Notes: a model not told the origin generated them from the letters alone. A stretch of DNA of 64,000 nucleotides from Variovorax sp. S12S4 (GCF_023195515.1 NZ_JALPKR020000002.1:4069001-4133000); one strand, 5' to 3'; shown: positions 10,416 through 18,198, counted from the stretch's first letter. A program made the numbers and translations.

Positions 10416-11426
10416 ATGCTGAACTCTGTTCCCCAAAACCAAGCCATCTTTATTGGCGCTTCCGTAGGCGGCGTCTATGCAATGCTCGATCTGGTCGCTG
10501 AATTGCCGGCCGACTTTCCCGCGCCGATTTTCTTCGTGCAGCACATCGGCGCCCACCGCAGCCACCTTGCGTCCCTGCTCAACGACCGCGGGCCGAACCG
10601 CGCCGTGGAGGCGAAGCAGGGCGATGTGGCCGCACCGGGCACCATCTACATCGCACCGCCCGACCACCACATGCTGCTCGAGGGCGGCGTGGTTCGCCTG
10701 ACCCGCGGACCCAAGGAACACCATGCCCGCCCCGCCATCGATCCGTTGTTCCGTTCCGCCGCGCTGGATTGCGGCCCCCGCGCCGTGGGCGTGGTTCTTA
10801 CCGGCAGGCTCGACGACGGCAGCGCCGGCCTGCGTGCCATCAAGGACTGCGGCGGCATTGCCGTGGTGCAGGACCCGGCCGAAGCGCACGAGCCCAGCAT
10901 GCCGCAAAGCGCGATGGCCGCGGTGCAGGTGGACCACGTCGTCGCGTTGCGCGGCATGGGCAAGCTCCTGTTCCAGTTGGCGCAACCGAGGCCCGACCTG
11001 CCGGCCTTCGAAGCGCCTGCCGCGCTGCGCCGCGAATATGCCGTGGGCCTTGGAGACCGCACCGTGGAAAACCTGAAGGTGATCGGCGAGCCCTCCATGT
11101 TCAGCTGCCCCGACTGCGGGGGCGTGCTGTTCGAGCTGCACGACAAGCACCCGGTGCGCTACCGCTGTCACACGGGCCACGCCTTCAGTGCACGCAGTCT
11201 TGCGGCCACGCAGGAAGAGGTGACCGACGCCGCGCTATGGACCAGCCTGCGCGCCATGCAGGAGAAGGAAGCCATGCTGCGGCGGCTGGCCGAGGTCCAG
11301 AAGGCGGACGGCGTCGGCAACGCCGAGAACTCGCTGCGCGAAGCCGACGAACTCGCGGCGGTGAGCGCCGCATTGCGCAAGCTCACCGTGAGAGCGCCCA
11401 GCCCAGCCAGTTTCGACGCGAGCTGA
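10416..11426 (+). CDS. Stand-alone CheB methylesterase-like protein with zinc-ribbon tail
   Basis: 336 aa. Residues about 10-190 are a CheB catalytic domain: IGASVGGVYAML with the nucleophile Ser, a QHIGAHRSHLASLL segment with His, and a TGRLDDGSAG loop with Asp. There is no N-terminal receiver, unlike classical CheB. After residue about 215 comes a small CxxC...CxxGH unit (MFSCPDCGGVLFEL, YRCHTGHAF), a likely zinc-binding ribbon, and then a helical tail. The ATG at 10416 is chosen because the protein then begins just before the CheB core; AGG is too close to be a good ribosome site. Its substrate is unknown, since no chemoreceptor is encoded here. It lies directly after the hybrid kinase and behind promoter P6. 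Confidence 0.85.
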   Translation: MLNSVPQNQAIFIGASVGGVYAMLDLVAELPADFPAPIFFVQHIGAHRSHLASLLNDRGPNRAVEAKQGDVAAPGTIYIAPPDHHMLLEGGVVRLTRGPKEHHARPAIDPLFRSAALDCGPRAVGVVLTGRLDDGSAGLRAIKDCGGIAVVQDPAEAHEPSMPQSAMAAVQVDHVVALRGMGKLLFQLAQPRPDLPAFEAPAALRREYAVGLGDRTVENLKVIGEPSMFSCPDCGGVLFELHDKHPVRYRCHTGHAFSARSLAATQEEVTDAALWTSLRAMQEKEAMLRRLAEVQKADGVGNAENSLREADELAAVSAALRKLTVRAPSPASFDAS

Positions 11427-11444
11427 GCGGTTCAGGCACGCGCG

Positions 11445-12374
11445 CTACTTCTTCGGCATTGCCGGCCCGTTGGCGCCGCTGGCGCCGTCGGCCAGCGCCG
11501 GGCCTTCGCCCATGCCCAGCTCCGCGCCCGTGAGCGGATCGCCGTCGGGGCGCGACTGCGTGCGCGCCGCCATCTGCTGCAGCACCGGTGCATCCGCGTC
11601 GCTGAGCTCCACCGTGGCCAGGCCGTCGCCGCCGTCCACCGGCCCCGACTCTTGCGTGACGGGCACGAAGTCCCACCGCTCGCCCTGGTTCCAGGGGCCG
11701 CGCAGGTCCGCATCGCTCTTGGACATGCGGAAGTACACGTTGGTGAAGCGCGGGTCGCCGGGCAGCTTGCCCGGCGGGAAGTTGGGCTCGATGGAATACA
11801 GCGCCTTCTCGAAAGACTTCTGGTGCGCGATCTCGCGCGTCATCAAGAAGGTCAGCGCGTCCTTCACGCCCGGATCGTCGGTGAGGTTGATGAGGCGTTC
11901 GTACACGATCTTGGCGCGCGCCTCGGCCGCGATGTTGGAGCGCAGGTCCGCCGTGGGCTCGCCGATGGTGTCGATGTAGGCGGCCGTCCACGGCACGCCG
12001 GCCGAGTTGACCAGCGGCGGCCCGCCGCCGTAGAGCACCTGCGTGATGTGGCTGTCGTTGCCCGCGCCGGTGATGGTGCGGTACATCTCGCCTTGCTCTT
12101 CCACGCCTTCGGCGAGCCGCCCCTTGGCGCCCTTGTTGAGCATGCCGACGATGGTGCCGATGATCTCGAGGTGGCTCAGCTCTTCGGTCGAGATGTCGAA
12201 CAGCATGTCCTTTCGCCCGGGGTCGTCGTCACCGAGCGCCTGGGTGAAGTAGCGGCATGCCGCGGCCAGCTCGCCTTGCGGGCCGCCGAACTGCTCGAGC
12301 ATGAGGTTGGCGAGGCCGGGATTGGTCTCGCTCACGCGTACCGTGTATTGCAGTCGCTTGTTGTGAGAAAACAT
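11445..12374 (-). CDS. katN: Manganese-containing (non-haem) catalase
   Basis: 309 aa; decomposes hydrogen peroxide with a dinuclear manganese site. The ligand pattern is present: Glu35 in GPQGELAAAC, Glu65 and His68 in STEELSHLE, a Glu in NIAAEARAKIV and a His in MTREIAHQKSFE. This is the ferritin-like four-helix arrangement of the KatN/KatB family. The C-terminal 60 residues are a polar extension. AAGGAG lies six bases before the ATG at 12374. Upstream on the same strand is sigma-54-type element P7. The yciE-like and yciG-like genes are transcribed the opposite way, which recalls the enterobacterial yciGFE-katN stress operon; the sigma-54 signal here would be a different control. Confidence 0.92.
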   Translation of the reverse strand: MFSHNKRLQYTVRVSETNPGLANLMLEQFGGPQGELAAACRYFTQALGDDDPGRKDMLFDISTEELSHLEIIGTIVGMLNKGAKGRLAEGVEEQGEMYRTITGAGNDSHITQVLYGGGPPLVNSAGVPWTAAYIDTIGEPTADLRSNIAAEARAKIVYERLINLTDDPGVKDALTFLMTREIAHQKSFEKALYSIEPNFPPGKLPGDPRFTNVYFRMSKSDADLRGPWNQGERWDFVPVTQESGPVDGGDGLATVELSDADAPVLQQMAARTQSRPDGDPLTGAELGMGEGPALADGASGANGPAMPKK

Positions 12375-12454
12375 GGGGACTCCTTGCGTTGGGTTGGGTC
12401 TGGGTCTGTTGAACGAACGGCCGCGCCCTTCGGCACCACCGCGCTTTTCTTGCG

Positions 12455-12469
12455 GCAAGCGGCGTGCCC
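12455..12469 (-). promoter_or_regulatory. Sigma-54-type promoter P7 for the manganese catalase
   Basis: On the minus strand it reads GGGCACG-CCGC-TTGC, the same 15 bases as P6. The predicted start near 12443 gives a 69-nt leader to the ATG at 12374. Confidence 0.7.
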
Positions 12470-12585
12470 CCACGCGTGCGGCAAAGACTGACAAGGCGTT
12501 GCGAAGCAGCCTTGCTTGGCCCCTGTGCACGCACCACAAACATCGGCCTTGTTTCTTCCACCAACTCGTTTTTTCAGGAACCAAC

Positions 12586-13083
12586 ATGCCCGTCAAAAGC
12601 CTCTCCGATCTTTTCATTCACGAGCTCTCCGACACCTACAGCGCAGAAAAGCAGATGACGCGCTCGCTGCCCAAGCTGGCCCGCGCCGCCACCGACGAGG
12701 GCCTGGCCTCGGCCTTCGAAACGCACTTGGAAGAGACGCGCGGCCAGGTCGAGCGCATCGAGGAGATTGCCGAGCTGCTGCAGATCAAGATCAAGCGCAT
12801 CAAGTGCGAAGGCATGGCCGGCCTAGTCGAGGAAGGCGATTCGCTGATCGACCAGATCGAGAAGGGCCCGGTGCTCGACGCCGCCTTGATCGGCGCGGCG
12901 CGCAAGGTGGAGCACTACGAGATCGCGGGCTACAACTCGCTGTGCACGCTGGCCAAGAAACTCGGGCACACGGAAGCCGTGTCGCTGCTCGAAGCCTCGC
13001 TGGCCGAGGAAACAGCCACCGACGGCAAGCTCAGCGCGCTGGCCGAGGCGCAGGCCATGGAAGAGGCCATTGCCGAGGAGTGA
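12586..13083 (+). CDS. yciE: YciE/YciF-like ferritin-like stress protein (DUF892)
   Basis: 165 aa, starting MPVKSLSDLFIHELSDTYSA, the usual DUF892 opening. The four helices carry the family glutamates (ELSDTYSAEKQM, FETHLEETRGQVERIE, KVEHYEIAGYNSL, LEASLAEETATDGKL), which form a di-iron-like site in the YciF structure. An AGGAACC ribosome segment precedes the ATG. In enterobacteria the homologues sit with yciG and katN under stress control; the same partners flank it here. I found no good sigma-54 element directly upstream, although P7 fires away from it. The exact role is unknown; iron or peroxide handling is likely. Confidence 0.88.
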   Translation: MPVKSLSDLFIHELSDTYSAEKQMTRSLPKLARAATDEGLASAFETHLEETRGQVERIEEIAELLQIKIKRIKCEGMAGLVEEGDSLIDQIEKGPVLDAALIGAARKVEHYEIAGYNSLCTLAKKLGHTEAVSLLEASLAEETATDGKLSALAEAQAMEEAIAEE

Positions 13084-13109
13084 GCCGGGAGCCCGCTTTC
13101 CTGCCCGCA

Positions 13110-13128
13110 GCCCGCCGAAGAGGCGGGC
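13110..13128. terminator. Hairpin after the yciE-like gene
   Basis: A perfect 7-bp GC stem (GCCCGCC / GGCGGGC) with loop GAAGA starts 26 bp after the stop codon. Its 3' arm overlaps the -24 part of promoter P8, so termination and the next promoter are interleaved. No T run follows. Confidence 0.5.
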
Positions 13129-13139
13129 ACGCCGTTTGC
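13125..13139 (+). promoter_or_regulatory. Sigma-54-type promoter P8 for the yciG-like gene
   Basis: Reads GGGCACG-CCGT-TTGC with exact spacing. The predicted start near 13151 gives a 63-nt leader to the ATG at 13214. Confidence 0.7.
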
Positions 13140-13213
13140 CCCGAGTGAGGTCGGCGCGCAACGGTTGCGCGCACAGGCCCGCACTGTGTTCGCGGAGCGA
13201 AGGAAAGCATTCA

Positions 13214-13426
13214 ATGAACGATCAAGAAGGGCGCATTCGCAGCCGGCGCGGCTTTGCAGGAATGGACCCCGAACGCCAGAGAGAGATCGCCAGGAAGGGC
13301 GGGCGCACCGCCCACGAACTGGGGCTCGCCCATGAATTCACCCCCGAGGAAGCCCGCAATGCGAGGGCCAAGAGCCTGAGCGCGCGGGCGCAGGGAGCCG
13401 CCGCGGCCACGCCGCAGCAGGAGTAA
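13214..13426 (+). CDS. yciG: YciG-like KGG-repeat small stress protein
   Basis: 70 aa, highly polar and basic. It carries the stress-induced KGG motif: GFAGMDPERQREIARKGGRT, then an acidic EFTPEEARNARAKS segment. Proteins of this type (YciG, GsiB and fungal Con-10 relatives) are small, disordered and hydrophilic, and are made under desiccation, starvation or stationary phase. The ATG at 13214 follows an AGGAAAGC segment. It belongs with the yciE-like and katN genes, and sigma-54-type element P8 precedes it. Length and motif make the assignment good; the molecular role in the cell is not established. Confidence 0.85.
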   Translation: MNDQEGRIRSRRGFAGMDPERQREIARKGGRTAHELGLAHEFTPEEARNARAKSLSARAQGAAAATPQQE

Positions 13427-13452
13427 GTAGATTAGATAGCGGACCGCCGCGG

Positions 13453-14040
13453 TCAGGCGATTGCGGCGCGCAGGGCGGCGGGCTCGAAGGTCCTTGCAAG
13501 CACGGCATCGAACCCGGCGATTCCACCCTTGTCCTGCTGGTCTTGCGCCAGCGGTGAACCCCACACGGCCACCATGCGGCCTTCGAAGCCGGCGTCTCGC
13601 GCGCGCCGGCCCATCGCCAGCCCCGAGCCGGTCGAGGTCCGCACGTCGACCACCGCGATTTCAGGCGCTCGCTTCATGAGGGCGTTGTAGCCGCCGTCGC
13701 TGCTCGCGGCAAGGTCGACCTTGTAGCCCGCGTCCGAAAGAAGCCCACTCAGCACCGCCAGCAGCCTGGCATCGTCCGACACCACCAGTGCTCGGCCGGG
13801 TTCGCCCGCGGCCCGCTGCGCGTGGACGACGAGTTCGCTCATCCGGGCCGAGAGCTGGCGGACCTGCCTCGACACCACGACCGCCGCTTCGTGCAGCACG
13901 TCGTGCGGAAGTTCGACCCGGGCGAGCACCTCGCTCGCGGACGAGATCGCGGCCAGCGCATTGCGCGCGTCGTGCACGCAGCGGCTCAGATCCTTCGAGT
14001 CGTCGACCATGGAAGATTGGGACATGTGAATCTGGAACAT
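13453..14040 (-). CDS. DHp-like plus receiver-like two-component protein without kinase domain
   Basis: 195 aa from the ATG at 14040; ATGs at 14025 or 14010 are possible and none has a clear ribosome site. Residues about 15-70 form a HisKA-like helix pair with an H-box variant (CVHDARNALAAISSASEVL). Residues about 80-195 resemble a receiver (ALVVSDDARLLAVLSGLLSD, IAVVDVRTSTGSG, MVAVWG). The acidic pocket is reduced and the usual KP lysine is replaced in ARTFEP, so it may be a pseudo-receiver. No ATPase domain. With the protein at 3428 it is the second kinase-less DHp protein near the sigma-54 genes, and it has its own sigma-54-type element P9. A scaffold or phosphorelay step is plausible. Confidence 0.7.
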   Translation of the reverse strand: MFQIHMSQSSMVDDSKDLSRCVHDARNALAAISSASEVLARVELPHDVLHEAAVVVSRQVRQLSARMSELVVHAQRAAGEPGRALVVSDDARLLAVLSGLLSDAGYKVDLAASSDGGYNALMKRAPEIAVVDVRTSTGSGLAMGRRARDAGFEGRMVAVWGSPLAQDQQDKGGIAGFDAVLARTFEPAALRAAIA

Positions 14041-14060
14041 TGAAGGCGACACTTTCCATG

Positions 14061-14075
14061 GCATACGGCGTGCCC
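14061..14075 (-). promoter_or_regulatory. Sigma-54-type promoter P9 for the gene at 13453-14040
   Basis: On the minus strand it reads GGGCACG-CCGT-ATGC: one mismatch in the -12 box, but the same -24 box and spacer as P8. The predicted start near 14049 leaves only 9 nt before the ATG at 14040, which favours the internal start at 14025. Confidence 0.55.
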
Positions 14076-14079
14076 GGCG

Positions 14080-14097
14080 CAAGGGCAAGGGCAAGGG
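14080..14097. repeat. Three CAAGGG hexamers upstream of P9
   Basis: Three perfect tandem copies of CAAGGG lie 5 bp upstream of P9 on its strand. It may be chance in low-complexity DNA or a spacer or binding segment. Confidence 0.6.
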
Positions 14098-14264
14098 CCG
14101 CCGCGCGTTCCGCTATTTGCCGCAAGTTTTGCAAGCGCCGGAAAGCACGGGAAGCGGCTTACAGCGGCCTCGGCGCCAGGACGACAAGGTGCGCCGCGGT
14201 GTCGGCCATCATGAATCGCAAACCCGCTGTGCAACGCCGCCGAGCCGGTATCCAGGAGTAAAGA

Positions 14265-14501
14265 ATGACCCGTCCTCCCGAACAATCGCCCGTGAACATC
14301 GACCAGAACCGCGCCGTGGGGCAAGACAGCCCTGAAGAGGGAAGCGAGATCGGCCGCGAGGCGAACAAGCGCCACGGCTATCCGGGCTCGCGCGACATCG
14401 GCACCAATGCCTCGCAAAGCATGCAGGTGGGCGAGAAGCCTCCGCCGAGGGACGCGCCAAAACCGCACAAGGGCGAAACCGATCCGGACGCGCGCCGCTA
14501 G
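14265..14501 (+). CDS. Small hydrophilic hypothetical protein
   Basis: 78 aa, starting MTRPPEQSPVNIDQNRAVGQ. Almost entirely polar, rich in P, E, D, N and R, with no hydrophobic core, so probably disordered like many stress-induced hydrophilins. An AGGAGTAAAGA ribosome site sits perfectly before the ATG, which is the main sign that it is expressed. It converges on the SIR2-like gene. I do not recognise a family. The neighbourhood (KGG protein, ferritin-like proteins) suggests a desiccation or osmotic role, as inference only. Confidence 0.65.
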   Translation: MTRPPEQSPVNIDQNRAVGQDSPEEGSEIGREANKRHGYPGSRDIGTNASQSMQVGEKPPPRDAPKPHKGETDPDARR

Positions 14502-14522
14502 GGCGCACTGGCAACCCCTGGG

Positions 14523-15434
14523 TCAGCCGACCACGGCCTCCAGGAATTCGATCAGCGCCTTCGACGGATCGTCGCGCGCCAGCGGGATCATCTCGATGCC
14601 CCACTGCGCGAGCACGGCCTGCTGCACCTCGTTGGCCGAGGGCGAGAAAAGGTACGAAACGGGCTGCGCCACGTCGGGCACCGACTGCTTCCACAGCCGC
14701 GAGAGCTTGTAGAACAGGTAGCGGATGTTCACGTCCGCCAGGCTGTACCCGATGAAGACCACCGAGCGCCCGAGCACGTCGGCGCGCAGCTTGATGTCCA
14801 GCGGCGACTCGAAGTCGAGCCGGGCGAAGTAGCTGCTTTCGTCGAGCACGATGGAGGCGTCGTCCTCCAGGTCGCCGTGGAACTTGATGATCTGCGTGAC
14901 GCCCGGGTGCAGCTTGGCAAGGTCGGCAACGCTCACGATCTTGGTGTACTTCACCTTGTGGCGCTCGAAAGCGGTCTCCAGCCAGCGGTCGTAGTTGGTG
15001 GTGTAGATGATCGGGAAGCGGCCCTTGGCCAGCAGCTCATGGATGCGCGAGCTTTCCACCCGAACGTCGCCGCTGTGCCACTCGCGGTCCATCCAGCTGC
15101 GCAGCGGGCCGATGCTGCCGTGCCGGAGGCGGAAGTATTCGGCCAGCGTGAGATAGCCGCCCTTGTCGCCGAAGGAGTGCGCATCGATGCCGAGCTCGCG
15201 TGCCATGTGCTCGATGAGCGCCGACCACGGCGGCAGGCCCAGCCCCATCGAGATGCCCGCGCCCACGAACAGCACGACCTTGCCGCGCCGGTGGGCTTCG
15301 CGCAGCTGGGCGAGCTTTTCGTCGTCGGGCTTTTGCACCACGATGCGCGGTGCGGCGCGCGCACCCGTGCTTGCGCGCCTGTTGGCACTCGCGCGCTTGG
15401 CGGTGCCTCGCTTCGTCTTTGCTGCCGGCGGCAC
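14523..15434 (-). CDS. SIR2-like NAD-binding domain protein
   Basis: 303 aa. The first 30 residues are a basic low-complexity tail. A SIR2-type Rossmann core follows: VVLFVGAGISMGLGLPPW (GAGIS at about 58-62), FPIIYTTNYDRWLETAF (TTNYD), IIKFHGDLED with the HG motif, and VVFIGYSLADVNIRYLF. This is the SIR2_2 form, lacking the zinc module of deacetylase sirtuins; relatives are NADases in several antiphage systems or of unknown function. It starts 3 bp after the ctaD stop on the same strand, so it is co-transcribed and probably translationally coupled with an oxidase subunit. No second defence component is seen. The domain is well supported; the role is open. Confidence 0.85.
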   Translation of the reverse strand: MPPAAKTKRGTAKRASANRRASTGARAAPRIVVQKPDDEKLAQLREAHRRGKVVLFVGAGISMGLGLPPWSALIEHMARELGIDAHSFGDKGGYLTLAEYFRLRHGSIGPLRSWMDREWHSGDVRVESSRIHELLAKGRFPIIYTTNYDRWLETAFERHKVKYTKIVSVADLAKLHPGVTQIIKFHGDLEDDASIVLDESSYFARLDFESPLDIKLRADVLGRSVVFIGYSLADVNIRYLFYKLSRLWKQSVPDVAQPVSYLFSPSANEVQQAVLAQWGIEMIPLARDDPSKALIEFLEAVVG

Positions 15435-15437
15435 GGT

Positions 15438-17090
15438 TCAGCCGACCACCCGGGTGGCGGTGCTGTCCAGCCGGGGCGGGGTCTCGAAGGTATGGAAGGG
15501 GGCGGGCGAAGGCACTTCCCACTCGAGCCCCTCGGCGCCTTCCCACGGTTTGGCGGGCGCGGGTTGCCCGCGCTTCCTCATCGCACGCAGCACGATGAAG
15601 AAGACGAAGTAGGCCTGTGCCAGCCCGAAGACGAAGGCGCCGATGCTGGCGATATGGTTGAAGTCGGCAAACTGCATCGGATAGTCCGCATAGCGGCGCG
15701 GCATGCCCGCGAGCCCAAGAAAATGCAACGGAAAGAAGCCCACGTTGAAGCTCGTGATCGACACCCAGAAGTGAATCTGGCCGCGAAGCTCGTCGTACAT
15801 CACACCGGTCCATTTGGGCGACCAGTAGTAGTAGCCCGAAAACATCGCAAAGAGCGAGCCCGCCACCAGCACGTAGTGGAAGTGCGCCACCACGTAGTGC
15901 GTGTCGTGCACCTGGATGTCGATGGGCGAAATGGAAAGAATCACGCCGCTGAGCCCGCCGATCGAAAACACGAAGATGAAGCCCAGCGCAAAGAGCATCG
16001 GAGTTTCGAGCGTCAGCGACGACTGCCACATGGTCGCGATCCAGTTGAACACCTTCACCGCCGTGGGCACGGCCACCAGCATGGTGGCGTACATGAAGAA
16101 GAGCTGCCCCGTCACCGGCATGCCGGTGGTGAACATGTGGTGCGCCCACACGATGAACGACAGGATGGCGATGGACGCCGTGGCATAGACCATCGACGCA
16201 TAGCCGAACAGCCGCTTGCGCGAGAAGGCCGGCACCACCTGGCTGATGATGCCGAAGGCCGGCAGGATCATGATGTAGACCTCCGGGTGGCCGAAGAACC
16301 AGAAGATGTGCTGGAACAGCACCGGGTCGCCGCCGCCCGCGGGGTTGAAAAAGCTGGTGCCGAAGTGCCGGTCCGTGAGCAGCATGGTCACCGCGCCGGC
16401 CAGCACCGGCATCACCGCAATCAGCAGGTAGGCGGTAATGAGCCAGGTCCAGCAGAACATCGGCATCTTCATGAGGGACATGCCGGGCGCGCGCATGTTC
16501 AAGATGGTGACGATGATGTTGATGGCACCCATGATCGAACTCGCGCCCATGATGTGCACCGCAAAAATGCCGGCGTCCATGGCCGGGCCCATCTGCAGGC
16601 TCAGGGGCGGGTAGAGCGTCCAGCCCGAAGCGGCCGCGCCGTCGGCCGTGAAGAAGGGCGCAATCAGCATCAGCCCGGCCGGCGGCAGCAGCCAGAAGCT
16701 GAAGTTGTTCATGCGGGCAAAGGCCATGTCCGATGCGCCGACCTGCAGCGGAATCATCCAGTTCGCAAAGCCCACGAAGGCCGGCATGATGGCGCCGAAA
16801 ACCATGACCAGCCCGTGGATGGTGACGAACTGGTTGTAGACCTCTGGGTTGAGCAGTTGCAGCCCCGGCTGGAACAGCTCGGCGCGAACGCCCAGCGCGA
16901 GCACCCCGCCCACCATCAGCATGGTGAGGCTGAACAGCAGGTACAGCGTGCCGATGTCCTTGTGGTTGGTGGCCAGCACCCACCGACGCCAGCCGTAGGG
17001 CATGGCGTGGTGCTCGTCATGCGCGTCCGCGGCCGGCAGCGCATCGTTTGCCGCGGCCAGGGAAGAAAATTGATGCGGGGTGGAGCTCAT
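15438..17090 (-). CDS. ctaD: aa3-type cytochrome c oxidase subunit I
   Basis: 550 aa with twelve membrane helices; catalyses oxygen reduction and proton pumping in the inner membrane. The haem-copper signatures are complete: GHPEVYIMILPAF with the cross-linked His-Tyr, the HHMFTTGM pair, THYVVAHFHYVLVAG, and the D-channel stretch MNNFSFW. The ATG at 17090 gives MSSTPHQFSSLAAANDA; there is no strong Shine-Dalgarno. Subunits II and III and assembly genes are absent, so this is an orphan subunit I that must pair with partners encoded elsewhere. It lies between a DUF2244 gene and a SIR2-like gene on the same strand. A sigma-54-type element (P10) is the only promoter-like signal I see upstream of the run. 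Confidence 0.95.
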   Translation of the reverse strand: MSSTPHQFSSLAAANDALPAADAHDEHHAMPYGWRRWVLATNHKDIGTLYLLFSLTMLMVGGVLALGVRAELFQPGLQLLNPEVYNQFVTIHGLVMVFGAIMPAFVGFANWMIPLQVGASDMAFARMNNFSFWLLPPAGLMLIAPFFTADGAAASGWTLYPPLSLQMGPAMDAGIFAVHIMGASSIMGAINIIVTILNMRAPGMSLMKMPMFCWTWLITAYLLIAVMPVLAGAVTMLLTDRHFGTSFFNPAGGGDPVLFQHIFWFFGHPEVYIMILPAFGIISQVVPAFSRKRLFGYASMVYATASIAILSFIVWAHHMFTTGMPVTGQLFFMYATMLVAVPTAVKVFNWIATMWQSSLTLETPMLFALGFIFVFSIGGLSGVILSISPIDIQVHDTHYVVAHFHYVLVAGSLFAMFSGYYYWSPKWTGVMYDELRGQIHFWVSITSFNVGFFPLHFLGLAGMPRRYADYPMQFADFNHIASIGAFVFGLAQAYFVFFIVLRAMRKRGQPAPAKPWEGAEGLEWEVPSPAPFHTFETPPRLDSTATRVVG

Positions 17091-17155
17091 GGTGGCGGCG
17101 CGTGGGTTGAAGGGCACTCGCGTTCGGCAAGCCGCATGCCTGGTACGACGACGCG

Positions 17156-17605
17156 CTACGAGGTGCAATCGGCCGTGCCCGGCGTGCGATCGACCGTGCC
17201 CGGCATGCGGGCGCTGGCGAGCATGCGGCCGAACTCCGCGGCAAACCGGCGGCGCTGCGGCTCCGCCAGGTACACCGCCACGGGCACGCGGGTGCGGCCG
17301 CTGCACAGCGTGGGCGGCTCGGCGCCCGCCGTGCATTCGAGCCGCGTCCAGCAAGGGTCGAGGCGAACGGTGTGCGAGCGAAAGCCGCGCGTGCATCGCA
17401 CTTCGAGCGCATCGCCGGTGAGCACGAGCTGCTCGCCGTCGAGCGCGTGAACCGCGTAGTGAACCATGGCCACCAGCAGCGCCAGGGCCTGGCAGGCACA
17501 GAAGGCCAGCACCAGCGGATAGCCTGCAATGCAGAACCCGACGCCGATTGCGCAGCTGATGCCGGCCGCCGCGCCGATGTGCAGCATGAAGACGCGCGGC
17601 TTCAT
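17156..17605 (-). CDS. DUF2244 integral membrane protein
   Basis: 149 aa from the ATG at 17605 (MKPRVFMLHIGAAAG). Two adjacent hydrophobic helices (residues about 7-45) precede a soluble beta-rich half containing VRCTRGFRSHTVRLDP and the basic closing LAEPQRRRFAAEFGRML, the pattern of DUF2244. Members are commonly next to cytochrome oxidase genes, as here: ctaD starts 65 bp downstream. An accessory or assembly function is inferred. The frame stays open far upstream, but the membrane-helix start and usual family size support 17605. Confidence 0.8.
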   Translation of the reverse strand: MKPRVFMLHIGAAAGISCAIGVGFCIAGYPLVLAFCACQALALLVAMVHYAVHALDGEQLVLTGDALEVRCTRGFRSHTVRLDPCWTRLECTAGAEPPTLCSGRTRVPVAVYLAEPQRRRFAAEFGRMLASARMPGTVDRTPGTADCTS

Positions 17606-17923
17606 TGCGATATTGCGCCGGAGGTTCCAGCGCCCTGCGGCGTGCGCGTTGTCCGCCTCGGGTGCCTGGGCGTTTGCGCGGGCAATCTCGGGGGCGGTGG
17701 TGGTGCGGTCAATGGGGCCTGGCAATTTCTTCTCCGGCTGCGGGCCGTGCGGTGGAATACCGGCGATGCGCCGACGCGTTTTCGGCAATCGGCATGCCCA
17801 TGCGCGGTGCGGCCGCGGGCTGTGGGCGCTATCCGACGGGGCCTGTGGGCGTCTGCTGGCGCGGCGCGCTTGCATGCAGCCGATGCTTGCTGCCGTGTTC
17901 CACTTCTTGGGGTGCAGACAGGC
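17606..17923. other. 318-bp divergent intergenic region
   Basis: Lies between the DUF2244 gene (minus) and the zinc-finger mini-protein (plus). It contains the sigma-54-type element P10 at 17785-17799. I see no convincing gene, terminator or housekeeping promoter in it. The long leader it implies for the DUF2244 gene (about 168 nt) is unexplained. Confidence 0.6.
17785..17799 (-). promoter_or_regulatory. Sigma-54-type promoter P10 upstream of DUF2244-ctaD-SIR2
   Basis: On the minus strand it reads GGGCATG-CCGA-TTGC with exact spacing. It is 180 bp from the DUF2244 start, farther than the other elements from their genes, so the link to that gene is less certain. Confidence 0.55.
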
Positions 17924-18181
17924 ATGAACAAAGATTCGGTCAAAGAGATCCGGCCTGGCGCGTTTACGGAATCGGTTGCAGGCGAGGAAGACCCGGGCGC
18001 ATCCATCGACCTGGTGCAACCCCCGCCCATGCAGCCCGGCGACGAGGCTCCGCCCGGCGCGCCCGGTACCGGCGAAACCGTGTGCCGCCTGTGCGGCGGC
18101 AGTGGGCGCCGTAACAGCGGCGAAAGCTGCCCCGAGTGCGGCGGCACGGGCAAGGTGAACGTGGGCGTTGGCGGCGGCTGA
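17924..18181 (+). CDS. DnaJ-type zinc-finger mini-protein
   Basis: 85 aa. The first 48 residues are acidic and proline-rich (MNKDSVKEIRPGAFTESVAG and on). The C-terminus has a pair of CxxCxGxG-type motifs: CRLCGGSGRRNSGESCPECGGTGKV. These four cysteines are the spacing of one zinc centre in DnaJ. No J-domain or substrate-binding domain is present. Such mini-proteins may bind zinc, act as redox or chaperone adaptors, or be regulatory. Only a weak AGG precedes the ATG at 17924. The motif is clear; the function is unknown. Confidence 0.75.
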   Translation: MNKDSVKEIRPGAFTESVAGEEDPGASIDLVQPPPMQPGDEAPPGAPGTGETVCRLCGGSGRRNSGESCPECGGTGKVNVGVGGG

Positions 18182-18198
18182 TCGAGAGGCCGCGGGCG

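Noticed and set aside
14523..15434. SIR2-like gene as part of a known antiphage system such as Thoeris
   Set aside because: No TIR-domain, HerA or other partner gene is adjacent; its neighbour is an oxidase subunit. A defence role is kept only as a possibility.
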